A model generated the notes under the pieces. It was not told the DNA's origin. It was given only the letters and a program-made list of their open reading frames with translations, and did not search any database. A DNA stretch of 64,000 nucleotides from Gemmobacter serpentinus (GTDB lineage: Bacteria; Pseudomonadota; Alphaproteobacteria; Rhodobacterales; Rhodobacteraceae), in assembly GCF_008973825.1 (NCBI RefSeq), contig NZ_WCHR01000018.1, positions 62,001-126,000 on the forward strand, in the 5' to 3' direction. Each line of letters starts with the position of its first letter. Positions within the stretch are counted from its first letter, which is position 1. The position numbers were made by a program, and so were the translations under genes. Positions 43,468 to 51,389 of this stretch are shown here, piece after piece.

Positions 43468-44418
43468 TTACCCGCGCCGCCGGGTGATCTGCTGGTCATG
43501 GTCCATCCGTCCCTGAAGCCGCGCGCATTCGGCCTGCAGAAATCCGGTCAGCTGGCGCACAGCGGGGGGCGCCTGACGGCCTGTTACGCTCAGGATCCCA
43601 AGCTGACGTTCGGCATGGTCGATCTTGAGTGGCAGCGCCTCCAGCGGCATGGAGCGGCGCGACAGGAACACCACCGAATAGGGCAGCACGGTCAGCGCAT
43701 CCGACCCGCCCAGCACCGACTGGATCGAGGCCAGCGTCCCGCCCGAGAAGTTCACCCTGAAATCCTCTTGCCCGATGCTTTTCAGCGCCCGTTGCAGGTC
43801 GCGGTAGAGCGGGCTGTTGGCAGGCGGCGCGATCCAGGCATAGGGCGCGATATCGTTCAGCGTGATCGCCCTGGTCCGGGTCAGCGGATGGCCTGCCCGG
43901 CAGGCAATGACATTGTTGCCCGACAGAAGCGGGATGAAATCCAGATCGGGCGGCACCTGACCCGGATGCAACGGAAGGATCGCCACATCCAGCCCGCCAT
44001 TGCGCAAACCCGCCTCCAATTGCTCGAAGTAACCATAGGACTGGTCGATCTGCACATCGGCATGGCGCGACTGGAATTCGGCAATCATCGAGGCCACGAC
44101 GCCATCCATGAAGATCGGCGACCCACCGACGCGCAGCCGCCCCGCCAGACCCTGACGAAAGCGCTGGACCAGCAGGCTGGCTTCCTTGTTCGCGGCATGG
44201 ATGCGGGCACCGAGGCGCGCAAGGCTTGCGCCCAGTTCGGTCGGGCGCAGCGGGCGACGGCCCGGCTCGAACAGCGGCAGGCCGATACGTTCTTCCAGAA
44301 GCGCCATGGAGCGCGAGACCGAGGGCTGCGATTTGCCAAGCGCCTCAGCCCCTTCGGTGAGGCCGCCGCGTTCCACGATCGCGGCGAGGATCTCAAGATG
44401 TTCGCTGTCCAGTTTCAT
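43468..44418 (-). CDS. LysR-family regulator, aromatic island copy 2
   Basis: A 316-residue LTTR. HTH at residues 6-62 (SQPSVSRSMALLEERIGLPLF in part) and a PBP-like effector domain. It is a full-length homologue of the LysR at 22477. It is divergent from maleylacetate reductase with an 88-bp gap, so it should control that gene and perhaps the set-2 transporter and dioxygenase. A 13-bp palindrome, TGCCTTAAAGGCA (44418-44430), overlaps its start codon and suggests autoregulation. The 3' end is 6 bp from the convergent tautomerase-like gene. Confidence 0.9.
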   Translation of the reverse strand: MKLDSEHLEILAAIVERGGLTEGAEALGKSQPSVSRSMALLEERIGLPLFEPGRRPLRPTELGASLARLGARIHAANKEASLLVQRFRQGLAGRLRVGGSPIFMDGVVASMIAEFQSRHADVQIDQSYGYFEQLEAGLRNGGLDVAILPLHPGQVPPDLDFIPLLSGNNVIACRAGHPLTRTRAITLNDIAPYAWIAPPANSPLYRDLQRALKSIGQEDFRVNFSGGTLASIQSVLGGSDALTVLPYSVVFLSRRSMPLEALPLKIDHAERQLGILSVTGRQAPPAVRQLTGFLQAECARLQGRMDHDQQITRRRG

Positions 44419-44456
44419 GCCTTAAAGGCATATAATGACTCGATCTTCCGATCAAT
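44418..44456. promoter_or_regulatory. Divergent LysR/maleylacetate reductase promoter elements
   Basis: Contains the palindrome TGCCTTAAAGGCA (44418-44430), a perfect TATAAT hexamer at 44431-44436 and CGATCTTCCGATCAAT at 44441-44456, the near copy of the motif at 38857. Which strand the TATAAT serves cannot be decided. Confidence 0.45.
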
Positions 44457-44506
44457 ATTTATATTGCCCGGGGCTAGATTTCACTTCGATACAGGGGAGG
44501 AACCCG

Positions 44507-45580
44507 ATGTCCTTTTTCCGCGATGAGTTCACCGCGCGCAGCGCGTCTGTCCGCGTGCGCTTTGGTGCCGGGATCCGCAAATCGCTGGCGGAAGAGATCG
44601 ATGCACTTGACGCAAAGCGCGCGCTGATCCTGACCACGCCGCATCAGGCGGCGATGGCGGATGAGTTTGCGGCGCTGTGCGGGCCGCGCGCGGTCGGGCG
44701 CTATACCAAGGCCGCGATGCACACGCCGGTCGACGTGTCGGAAGAGGCGACCGCGCTTGCGCGGGAATTGCAGGCCGATGTGCTGATCTCGGTCGGGGGC
44801 GGCTCGACCACGGGTCTGGGCAAGGCCATCGCGCTACGCACCGATCTGCCGCAGATCGTGGTGCCCACCACCTATGCCGGGTCCGAGGCTACGGGCATTC
44901 TGGGCCAGACTGAAAACGGGGTGAAGACCACGCTGACCAGTGCGGCGGTCCAGCCCGAGGTGATCCTGTATGACGCCGAACTGGTGACCAGCCTGCCAGT
45001 CGCGATGACCGTGACCTCTGCCCTCAATGCCATGGCCCATGCGGCCGAGGGGCTTTATGCCCGCGACCGCTCGCCCCTGTCATCCCTGATGGCGGTGGAA
45101 GGTCTTCGGGCCTTTCGCGACAGTCTGCCCAAGGTGATGGCGCAGCCCGAGGGCGTGTCGGGGCGGGGCGAGACGCTTTATGGCGCCTGGCTTTGCGGCA
45201 CGGTGCTGGGGCAGGTCGGCATGGCGTTGCATCACAAGCTTTGCCACACGCTGGGGGGCAGTTTCGATCTGCCCCATGCCGAAACCCATGCGGTGATCCT
45301 GCCTCATGCCATCGCCTTTAACGCCGCCGCCGTGCCGGATCTGCTTGCGCCGGTGACTGATCTGTTCGGCCATGGCAATGCGGGCCTTGGCCTGTGGCAT
45401 TTTGGCAAGGATGCGGGCGCGCCGATGGCGCTGCGCGATCTGGGCCTGAGCGAAACCGATCTGGACCGCGCCGCCGATCTGGCCTCGGCCAACCCATATT
45501 GGAACCCGCGGCCTGTCACGCGCGAGGGCATCCGCGCGTTGCTGCAAGCGGCATGGGCCGGGCAAGCCCCCGCAATCTGA
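44507..45580 (+). CDS. Maleylacetate reductase
   Basis: A 357-residue iron-type alcohol-dehydrogenase-family enzyme. NAD-binding loop SVGGGSTTGLGKA near residue 92, YAGSEATGILGQTE near 123, and the metal His region ALHHKLCHTLGGSFDLPHAETHA near 236-258 (visible as HHKLCHTLGG). These are maleylacetate-reductase landmarks. It reduces maleylacetate to 3-oxoadipate with NAD(P)H. Start 44507 follows AGGGGAGGAAC; an upstream in-frame ATG at 44435 lies in the promoter. It links the hydroxyquinol cleavage step to PcaIJF. Confidence 0.93.
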   Translation: MSFFRDEFTARSASVRVRFGAGIRKSLAEEIDALDAKRALILTTPHQAAMADEFAALCGPRAVGRYTKAAMHTPVDVSEEATALARELQADVLISVGGGSTTGLGKAIALRTDLPQIVVPTTYAGSEATGILGQTENGVKTTLTSAAVQPEVILYDAELVTSLPVAMTVTSALNAMAHAAEGLYARDRSPLSSLMAVEGLRAFRDSLPKVMAQPEGVSGRGETLYGAWLCGTVLGQVGMALHHKLCHTLGGSFDLPHAETHAVILPHAIAFNAAAVPDLLAPVTDLFGHGNAGLGLWHFGKDAGAPMALRDLGLSETDLDRAADLASANPYWNPRPVTREGIRALLQAAWAGQAPAI

Positions 45581-45632
45581 CATCCGGGCCTTGGGCGGGA
45601 GGCCCGGCCATCGACCAAAGGGAGAGGACCCC

Positions 45633-47405
45633 ATGGCAGACAAGACAAGCGCAGACATCAGCACCGATGTCCTGATCATCGGCACCGGGCCTGCGGGCTC
45701 GGCCACGGGGGCGCTGCTGTCCAGCTACGGCATCGCCAATATGGTGGTGAACCGCTATCGCTGGCTGGCCAATACGCCGCGCGCGCATATCACCAACCAG
45801 CGCACGATGGAGGTGCTGCGCGATCTGGGCCGCGAGGTCGAGGACGAGGCCTATATGTTCGCGGCGCATCAGGATCTGATGGGCGAGAACGTGTTCTGCG
45901 AAAGCCTTGCCGGCGAGGAAATCGGCCGGATGAAGGCATGGGGCAATCATCCGCTGTCGCGCGCCGAACATCTGATGTCCTCGCCCACGCGGATGAACGA
46001 TCTGCCGCAGACCTATATGGAGCCCCTGCTGTTCAAGACCGCCTGCCAGCGCGGCACGCAGGCGCGCATGTCCACCGAATATCTGCGCCACGAACAGGAC
46101 GCGACGGGGGTGACGACCACCTGTCTGGATCGCCTGACGGGCAAGGAAATCACCATCCGCTCCAAATACCTTGTCGGCGCGGATGGCGCGAAATCGCTGG
46201 TGGCCGAACATGCGGGCCTGCCCTTTGAGGGCAAGATGGGTGTTGGCGGCAGCATGAACATCCTGTTTCGTGCGGACCTCACGAAATATGTCGCCCACCG
46301 CCCTTCGGTTCTCTACTGGGTCATGCAGCCGGGGGCCGATGTCGGTGGCATCGGCATGGGGCTGGTGCGGATGGTGCGGCCCTGGAACGAATGGCTGATC
46401 GTCTGGGGCTATGACATCAACGGGCCGGAACCCGAGGTCACGCCGGAATTCGCCACCGGCGTTGCGCGTCAGCTGATCGGCGACCCGGATCTGGAGATCG
46501 AACTGCTGGCCGCCAATGTCTGGACGGTGAACAACTATTACGCCACCCGCACCGCCGAGGGCCGGGTGTTCTGCATGGGCGATGCGATCCACCGCCACCC
46601 GCCGTCGAACGGGCTTGGCTCCAACACCTCGATCCAGGATGCGTTCAACCTGGCCTGGAAGCTGGCCATGGTGCTGAAGGGGCAGGCGGGCACGCGGCTG
46701 CTGGACAGCTATGACACCGAACGCGCGCCGATCGCCAAGCAGATCGTGACCCGCGCCAACCAGTCCATCGCCGAGACCGGGCCGATCTTTGCCGCGCTTG
46801 GTATGGCCGAAGGTGTAAGCCCCGAACAGATGCAGAAGAACCTGCAGGCCCGGACCGAAGGCACGCCCGAGGCCGAGGCGCAGCGCGCCGCGATCCGCAA
46901 GGCCATTGCCTTCAAGAAATACGAATTCGACGCCCATGGGGTGGAGATGAACCAGCGTTACCGCTCCGGCGCGGTGGTGACCGACGGCCAGATCGAGCCG
47001 GCGTTCCAGCTGGATGCCGATCTTCATGCGCAGCCCACCACATGGCCGGGCGCGCGTCTGCCGCATGTCTGGCTCTATCGTCATGACAACGGGGCCGAGG
47101 TCTCGACACTGGATCTGTGCGGGCATGGCCGTTTCACCCTTTTGACGGGCTTGGGCGGCGAGGCATGGGCGCAGGCGGCGCAGGCGGTCGCGGCAGAGCT
47201 GGGCCTTGATCTGGTGGTGCATGTCATCGGGCCGCGCCAGCCGCATGTCGATCACAGCGGCGAATGGGCGCGCCTGTCGGAGATCCGCGACGATGGTTGC
47301 CTTTTGGTGCGCCCCGATCACCATGTCGCATGGCGCGCCACCGGCATGAGCGCGGCACCCGAGGCCGATCTGGCCCGCGTATTGCGCGCGGTTCTGGATC
47401 GCTGA
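45633..47405 (+). CDS. FAD-dependent aromatic hydroxylase, TfdB/phenol 2-monooxygenase type
   Basis: A 590-residue class A flavoprotein monooxygenase. N-terminal FAD motif VLIIGTGPAGSATG near residue 13, the DG motif YLVGADGAKSLV near 190 and the GD motif FCMGDAIHRHPPSNGLGSN near 315 are all intact. A C-terminal thioredoxin-like domain (about 490-585) is typical of phenol and 2,4-dichlorophenol hydroxylases. It puts a hydroxyl ortho to a phenolic OH with NADPH and O2. Start 45633 follows AAAGGGAGAGGA. Adjacent to maleylacetate reductase, it is a second candidate for producing hydroxyquinol. Confidence 0.9.
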   Translation: MADKTSADISTDVLIIGTGPAGSATGALLSSYGIANMVVNRYRWLANTPRAHITNQRTMEVLRDLGREVEDEAYMFAAHQDLMGENVFCESLAGEEIGRMKAWGNHPLSRAEHLMSSPTRMNDLPQTYMEPLLFKTACQRGTQARMSTEYLRHEQDATGVTTTCLDRLTGKEITIRSKYLVGADGAKSLVAEHAGLPFEGKMGVGGSMNILFRADLTKYVAHRPSVLYWVMQPGADVGGIGMGLVRMVRPWNEWLIVWGYDINGPEPEVTPEFATGVARQLIGDPDLEIELLAANVWTVNNYYATRTAEGRVFCMGDAIHRHPPSNGLGSNTSIQDAFNLAWKLAMVLKGQAGTRLLDSYDTERAPIAKQIVTRANQSIAETGPIFAALGMAEGVSPEQMQKNLQARTEGTPEAEAQRAAIRKAIAFKKYEFDAHGVEMNQRYRSGAVVTDGQIEPAFQLDADLHAQPTTWPGARLPHVWLYRHDNGAEVSTLDLCGHGRFTLLTGLGGEAWAQAAQAVAAELGLDLVVHVIGPRQPHVDHSGEWARLSEIRDDGCLLVRPDHHVAWRATGMSAAPEADLARVLRAVLDR

Positions 47406-47412
47406 ACGTCAG

Positions 47413-47438
47413 TTAAGGGGGGCTTTGCTCTCCCTTAT
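47413..47438. terminator. Terminator between convergent hydroxylase and IclR genes
   Basis: TAAGGG (47414-47419) pairs with CCCTTA (47432-47437) around a loop with further G-C and G-T pairs. It lies between the two stop codons and just overlaps the IclR end. Confidence 0.5.
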
Positions 47439-48208
47439 CGCAGCATCTTGCGCAAACTGTCCTGCACGCCTTGCAGGGCGGGCAGGAAGCGCGCGCGCAT
47501 CTCGTCCGGTGTGGCGCGGGCGGCGGAAACCCCGATATTCATCGCGGCCACCACCCGTCCGCGCGCATCCTGCACCGGCACGGCGATAGAGCGCAGGCCG
47601 GTCTCGATCTCCTGGTCGTTCAGCGCGTGTCCCTCCGCGCGGATGCGGGTGAGTGCTGCCATCACCGCCTCGGGCTCGGTCAGGGTGAGTGGTGTGCGCG
47701 CGGCCAGCGGGCCGGGTCCAAGCAGGGCGCGGGCAGCAGCCTCTGGCAATGCCGCCAACAATACGCGGCCCATGCTGGTGCAATGCGCCGGCAGGCGCGA
47801 TCCGGGCATCAGCGCAATCGACATCACCTTTTGCTGTGCCGCACGGGCGACATAGACGATCTCGGCCCCATCAAGGATCGACACCGACGAACTTTCGCCG
47901 ATCTGATCCGACAGCGCATCAAGGAAGGGTTGCACGATCTGCGGCAGCGGCATGGTGGCCAGACAGGCGGTGCCAAGCCGCAGCACGCGCGGCGTCAGCG
48001 TAAAGAACTTGCCGTCCCAATCGGCATAGCCCTGATGCGCCAGCGTCAGCAGGCAGCGCCGCGCCGTGGCACGATCGAGCCCCGAGGCGGCGGCGACCTC
48101 GGCAATCGACTGGCGCGGGCGTTCGGCGGAGAAGGTCTCGATCACGGCAAGACCTTTGGACAGGCCGCTCATCATGTCGCGTTCAGCTATGGCCAAGTCT
48201 GCCCTCAT
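47435..48208 (-). CDS. IclR-family regulator, PcaR/PobR type
   Basis: A 257-residue IclR protein. Winged HTH at residues 12-75 (SGLSKGLAVIETFSAERPRQ, then AEVAAASGLDRATARRCLLT) and an effector domain with VYVARAAQQKVMSIALMPGSR in part near 130. GRVLLAALPE near 155 is a PcaR/PcaU landmark. It should control the divergent pcaIJF genes in response to 3-oxoadipate or a related acid. Start 48208 has no strong ribosome binding site; a Met-Met pair at 48175 is an alternative. A long antisense frame continuing upstream over pcaI and pcaJ is not real. Confidence 0.88.
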   Translation of the reverse strand: MRADLAIAERDMMSGLSKGLAVIETFSAERPRQSIAEVAAASGLDRATARRCLLTLAHQGYADWDGKFFTLTPRVLRLGTACLATMPLPQIVQPFLDALSDQIGESSSVSILDGAEIVYVARAAQQKVMSIALMPGSRLPAHCTSMGRVLLAALPEAAARALLGPGPLAARTPLTLTEPEAVMAALTRIRAEGHALNDQEIETGLRSIAVPVQDARGRVVAAMNIGVSAARATPDEMRARFLPALQGVQDSLRKMLR

Positions 48209-48212
48209 CGTT

Positions 48213-48245
48213 GTGCGATATGTAAACAAATATGCTATATCGCAC
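48213..48245. promoter_or_regulatory. Inverted repeat GTGCGATAT-N15-ATATCGCAC, candidate IclR/PcaR operator
   Basis: Perfect 9-bp arms in the 120-bp gap between the IclR gene and pcaI. The half-site with CGAT resembles the PcaR-type recognition sequence as I remember it. The IclR start lies 5 bp away, so binding would block its own transcription. Confidence 0.55.
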
Positions 48246-48328
48246 GAGATGGATTTACCGCAAGCCCGGCCGGCCCTATCCCTGAAACCGGATCGGGGCA
48301 GGGCCCCCGGACGAGAAGAGGACTTCAC

Positions 48329-49060
48329 ATGGACAAGACAGTCGCAGACCTTGCCACGGCGGTGGCAGGGATCGAGGACGGCATGACCGTGATGATCGGC
48401 GGCTTTGGCGGGGCAGGTGCGCCCATCGAGCTGATCCACGCGCTGATCGACCGCTTTCGCGCCACCGGCCACCCGAAGGGGCTGATCGTGGTGAACAACA
48501 ATGCGGGCAATGGCCATATCGGTCTGGCCGCGTTGATCGAGGCAGGGATGGTGGCAAAGCTGATCTGCTCTTTCCCGCGCTCGGCCGATCCGGTGGTGTT
48601 CACCGAAATGTATCTGGCGGGCAAGATCGACCTGGAGCTGGTGCCGCAGGGCACGCTGGCCGAACGGATCCGCGCGGGCGGGGCCGGGATTCCGGCCTTC
48701 TATACGCCGACTTCCTATGGCACCGATCTGGCCAAGGGCAAGCATGTCGAAGAATTTGACGGGCGGCCCTATGTGCGCGAACGCTGGCTGAAGGCCGATT
48801 ACGCGCTGGTCAAGGCCGAAAGCGCCGATCCCTATGGCAACCTGACCTATCGGGCGGCGGCGCGGAACTTCAACCCGCTGATGTGCATGGCCGCGCGCGT
48901 GGCTGTGGTGCAGGCCAGCCGCATTGTCGCGGCGGGGGATCTGGACCCCGAGGGCATCGTGACCCCCGGCATCTTTGTGCAGAAGGTGGTGCAGGTCGCC
49001 AATCCGCATCAGGAAGAAGACCTGAACCGCGCCCATGCCACCTATCCGCTGGAGGCCTGA
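48329..49060 (+). CDS. pcaI: 3-oxoadipate CoA-transferase subunit A
   Basis: A 243-residue class-I CoA transferase alpha subunit. MIGGFGGAGAPIELIHAL near residue 21, VVNNNAGNGHIGLAALIEAG near 50 and the region TLAERIRAGGAGIPAFYTPT near 108 are family landmarks. With PcaJ it transfers CoA from succinyl-CoA to 3-oxoadipate. Start 48329 follows AGAAGAGGAC; longer in-frame starts would cross the IclR gene. First gene of the pcaIJF unit. Confidence 0.93.
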   Translation: MDKTVADLATAVAGIEDGMTVMIGGFGGAGAPIELIHALIDRFRATGHPKGLIVVNNNAGNGHIGLAALIEAGMVAKLICSFPRSADPVVFTEMYLAGKIDLELVPQGTLAERIRAGGAGIPAFYTPTSYGTDLAKGKHVEEFDGRPYVRERWLKADYALVKAESADPYGNLTYRAAARNFNPLMCMAARVAVVQASRIVAAGDLDPEGIVTPGIFVQKVVQVANPHQEEDLNRAHATYPLEA

Positions 49061-49063
49061 CAG

Positions 49064-49732
49064 ATGCAGAAACTTTCCAACAACCAGATCGCGTGGCGCG
49101 CGGCGCAAGACATTGCCGATGGTGCCTATGTGAACCTTGGTATCGGCTTTCCCGAAAAGGTCGCGCAGTTCCAGCCGCCGGGCCGTGAGGCGATCTTTCA
49201 CACCGAAAATGGCATCCTGAACTTTGGCGAGGCCCCGCCTGCCGGTCAGGAAGACTGGGATGTGATCAATGCGGGCAAGAAGGCCGTGACGATCAAGCCC
49301 GGCACCGCCTTCTTCCACCATGCCGACAGCTTTGCCATGGTGCGGGGCGGTCATCTGGATGTGGCGATTCTGGGCGCCTATGAGGTGGCCGAGACCGGCG
49401 ATCTGGCGAACTGGTCGACCGGCCCGAAGGGCGTGCCTGCCGTGGGGGGCGCGATGGATCTGGTGCATGGGGCCAAGCGTGTGGCGGTCATCACCGATCA
49501 CGTCACCAAGGATGGCAAGCCCAAACTGCTGAAACGGTGCACCCTGCCGCTGACCGGCGTGGGTTGCGTGACGCGGGTCTATACCAGCCTTGCAGTGATT
49601 GATATCGAGGGCGGGCGGTTTGTTCTGCGCGAGAAACTGCCTTCGATTTCTGTCGAGGATCTGCAATCCGTGACCGGGGCCGAACTTCTGGTGCCCGGAC
49701 CTGTCGCCGATTTGATCGTGCCCGAGGTTTGA
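49064..49732 (+). CDS. pcaJ: 3-oxoadipate CoA-transferase subunit B
   Basis: A 222-residue CoA-transferase beta subunit. NLGIGFPEKVAQF near residue 25 and the active-site Glu region HTENGILNFGEAP near 45 are intact, followed by GGHLDVAILGAYEVAETGD near 100 and MDLVHGAKRVAVITDHVTKDG near 130 (in part). It lies 3 bp after pcaI and 1 bp before pcaF. Confidence 0.94.
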   Translation: MQKLSNNQIAWRAAQDIADGAYVNLGIGFPEKVAQFQPPGREAIFHTENGILNFGEAPPAGQEDWDVINAGKKAVTIKPGTAFFHHADSFAMVRGGHLDVAILGAYEVAETGDLANWSTGPKGVPAVGGAMDLVHGAKRVAVITDHVTKDGKPKLLKRCTLPLTGVGCVTRVYTSLAVIDIEGGRFVLREKLPSISVEDLQSVTGAELLVPGPVADLIVPEV

Positions 49733-49733
49733 C

Positions 49734-50936
49734 ATGCAAGACGCCTATATCTGTGACTATATCCGCACCCCCATCGGCCGCTTCGGCGGCAGCCTGTCTT
49801 CGGTGCGTGCCGATGATCTGGGGGCTGTGCCGCTGCGTGCCTTGATGGCGCGTCATGCTGGCCTTGATTGGGATGCGGTGGATGACGTGATCTTCGGCTG
49901 CGCCAATCAGGCGGGCGAGGACAATCGCAACGTTGCCCGCATGTCGCTGTTGCTGGCGGGGCTGCCGACCACGGTCGGGGGCACCACGATCAACCGGCTG
50001 TGCGGGTCGGGGATGGATGCGGTGATCGCGAGCGCCCGCGCCATCAAGGCGGGCGAGGCCGATCTGATGATCGCGGGCGGTGTGGAGTCGATGTCGCGCG
50101 CGCCCTTCGTCATGCCCAAGGCCGAAAGTGCCTTCAGCCGTGCTGCGGAAATTCACGACACCACGATTGGCTGGCGTTTCATCAACCCGTTGATGAAGGC
50201 ACAATACGGCGTCGACAGTATGCCCGAGACCGGCGAGAATGTGGCGGAAGATTTCGCCATCTCGCGCGAGGATCAGGATGCTTTTGCGTGGCGCTCGCAG
50301 GCCAAGGCGGCTGAAGCGCAGGCCAATGGGCGCCTGGCGCGCGAAATCACCCCGGTCGTGATCCCGCAGCGCAAGGGCGATCCGGTCGAGGTGGGGCGCG
50401 ACGAGCATCCCCGCGCCACCACCATGGAGGCGCTGGCCAAACTTGGCACCCCGTTCCGCAAGGGCGGCAGCGTGACGGCGGGCAATGCCTCGGGCGTGAA
50501 TGACGGGGCTGCGGCGCTGATCATTGCCAGTGCCGAAGGCGCGCGCAAACATGGGCTGACCCCGATTGCCCGCATCCTTGGCGGGGCCGTCGCAGGCGTT
50601 GCACCGCGCATCATGGGGATCGGGCCTGCGCCTGCCTCGGAAAAGCTCATGGCGCGGCTGGGGCTGACGCAAGCCGATTTCGACGTGATCGAGTTGAACG
50701 AGGCTTTCGCGAGCCAGGGCCTTGCCACCCTGCGCCGTCTTGGCATCGCCGATGATGATGCAAGGGTGAACCCCAATGGCGGTGCGATCGCGCTGGGCCA
50801 TCCCCTTGGTATGTCGGGCGCGCGTATCACCGGCACTGCGGCGCTGGAATTGCAGCTGAATGGTGGCCGGCGCAGCTTGTCCACCATGTGTATTGGCGTG
50901 GGGCAGGGGATCGCCATCGCGCTGGAGCGGGTCTGA
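49734..50936 (+). CDS. pcaF: 3-oxoadipyl-CoA thiolase
   Basis: A 400-residue thiolase. Nucleophilic Cys in NRLCGSGMDAV near residue 88, His in GGAIALGHPLGMSGAR near 355 and Cys in STMCIGVGQG near 385 are all present. The start MQDAYICDYIRTPIGRFGG is the PcaF/PaaJ form. It splits 3-oxoadipyl-CoA into succinyl-CoA and acetyl-CoA, ending the catabolic route. A strong terminator follows. Confidence 0.95.
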   Translation: MQDAYICDYIRTPIGRFGGSLSSVRADDLGAVPLRALMARHAGLDWDAVDDVIFGCANQAGEDNRNVARMSLLLAGLPTTVGGTTINRLCGSGMDAVIASARAIKAGEADLMIAGGVESMSRAPFVMPKAESAFSRAAEIHDTTIGWRFINPLMKAQYGVDSMPETGENVAEDFAISREDQDAFAWRSQAKAAEAQANGRLAREITPVVIPQRKGDPVEVGRDEHPRATTMEALAKLGTPFRKGGSVTAGNASGVNDGAAALIIASAEGARKHGLTPIARILGGAVAGVAPRIMGIGPAPASEKLMARLGLTQADFDVIELNEAFASQGLATLRRLGIADDDARVNPNGGAIALGHPLGMSGARITGTAALELQLNGGRRSLSTMCIGVGQGIAIALERV

Positions 50937-50942
50937 AACAGA

Positions 50943-50974
50943 AGGGGCGGGCGCTGCGGCACCCGCCCTTTTTC
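50943..50974 (+). terminator. Terminator after pcaF
   Basis: GGGCGGG (50945-50951) pairs with CCCGCCC (50962-50968), followed by TTTTTC. Confidence 0.88.
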
Positions 50975-51389
50975 ATGCGGTCAGGCCTGAGAAGCCGCAT
51001 TGCCGTCCGCTGACGCTCTTGCGCGATGGCGCAGTTTTCGCGGCACGCTGACGGCAGATGCGTCCCGCCTTTGCCCCATTCGGCTCGCGGGGAATCACCT
51101 GCGCGACCATTCCGCGCAACCGCATCGGAATGCGTGTCCGCTGTCTTGCCCTGTCCCGCCTCATGCCGGTCAAATCGTCACATTCCTTGCAAATGCTGTC
51201 CTGGGCCGCTGTCTGGCACGGGCCGCAATCTTGCAGCTTCGCGAAAATGGGACGTTCAGGCGCTAAGGAGCCTCTTGCGATGGTGGCTCGATCGGTATAC
51301 AACTGCATACAATTAGCTTGCCGCCGCTCGCCACATCCTATCGCGACCCGGTGTCTTCGCTTGTTTCGCGCTGAATCGTAGGGATCGTC
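50975..51389. other. Upstream region of acnB
   Basis: A 415-bp gap with no supported gene. It should hold the acnB promoter. The only notable elements are the GTATAC-type repeats near 51295-51312. Small frames here have atypical composition. Confidence 0.5.
51295..51312. promoter_or_regulatory. Tandem GTATACAA/GCATACAA in the acnB upstream region
   Basis: GTATACAACTGCATACAA at 51295-51312, 78 bp before the acnB start. A third GTATAC (in TTGTATACAG) is at 51398-51403, inside the first codons of acnB. Candidate repressor site; the cognate factor is unknown. Confidence 0.4.

Noticed and set aside
47435-49735. Long minus-strand frame covering the IclR gene and running antisense through pcaI and pcaJ
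   Set aside because: Only the IclR part (47435-48208) has family sequence; the rest is the mirror of GC-rich pca genes with no recognisable domain.
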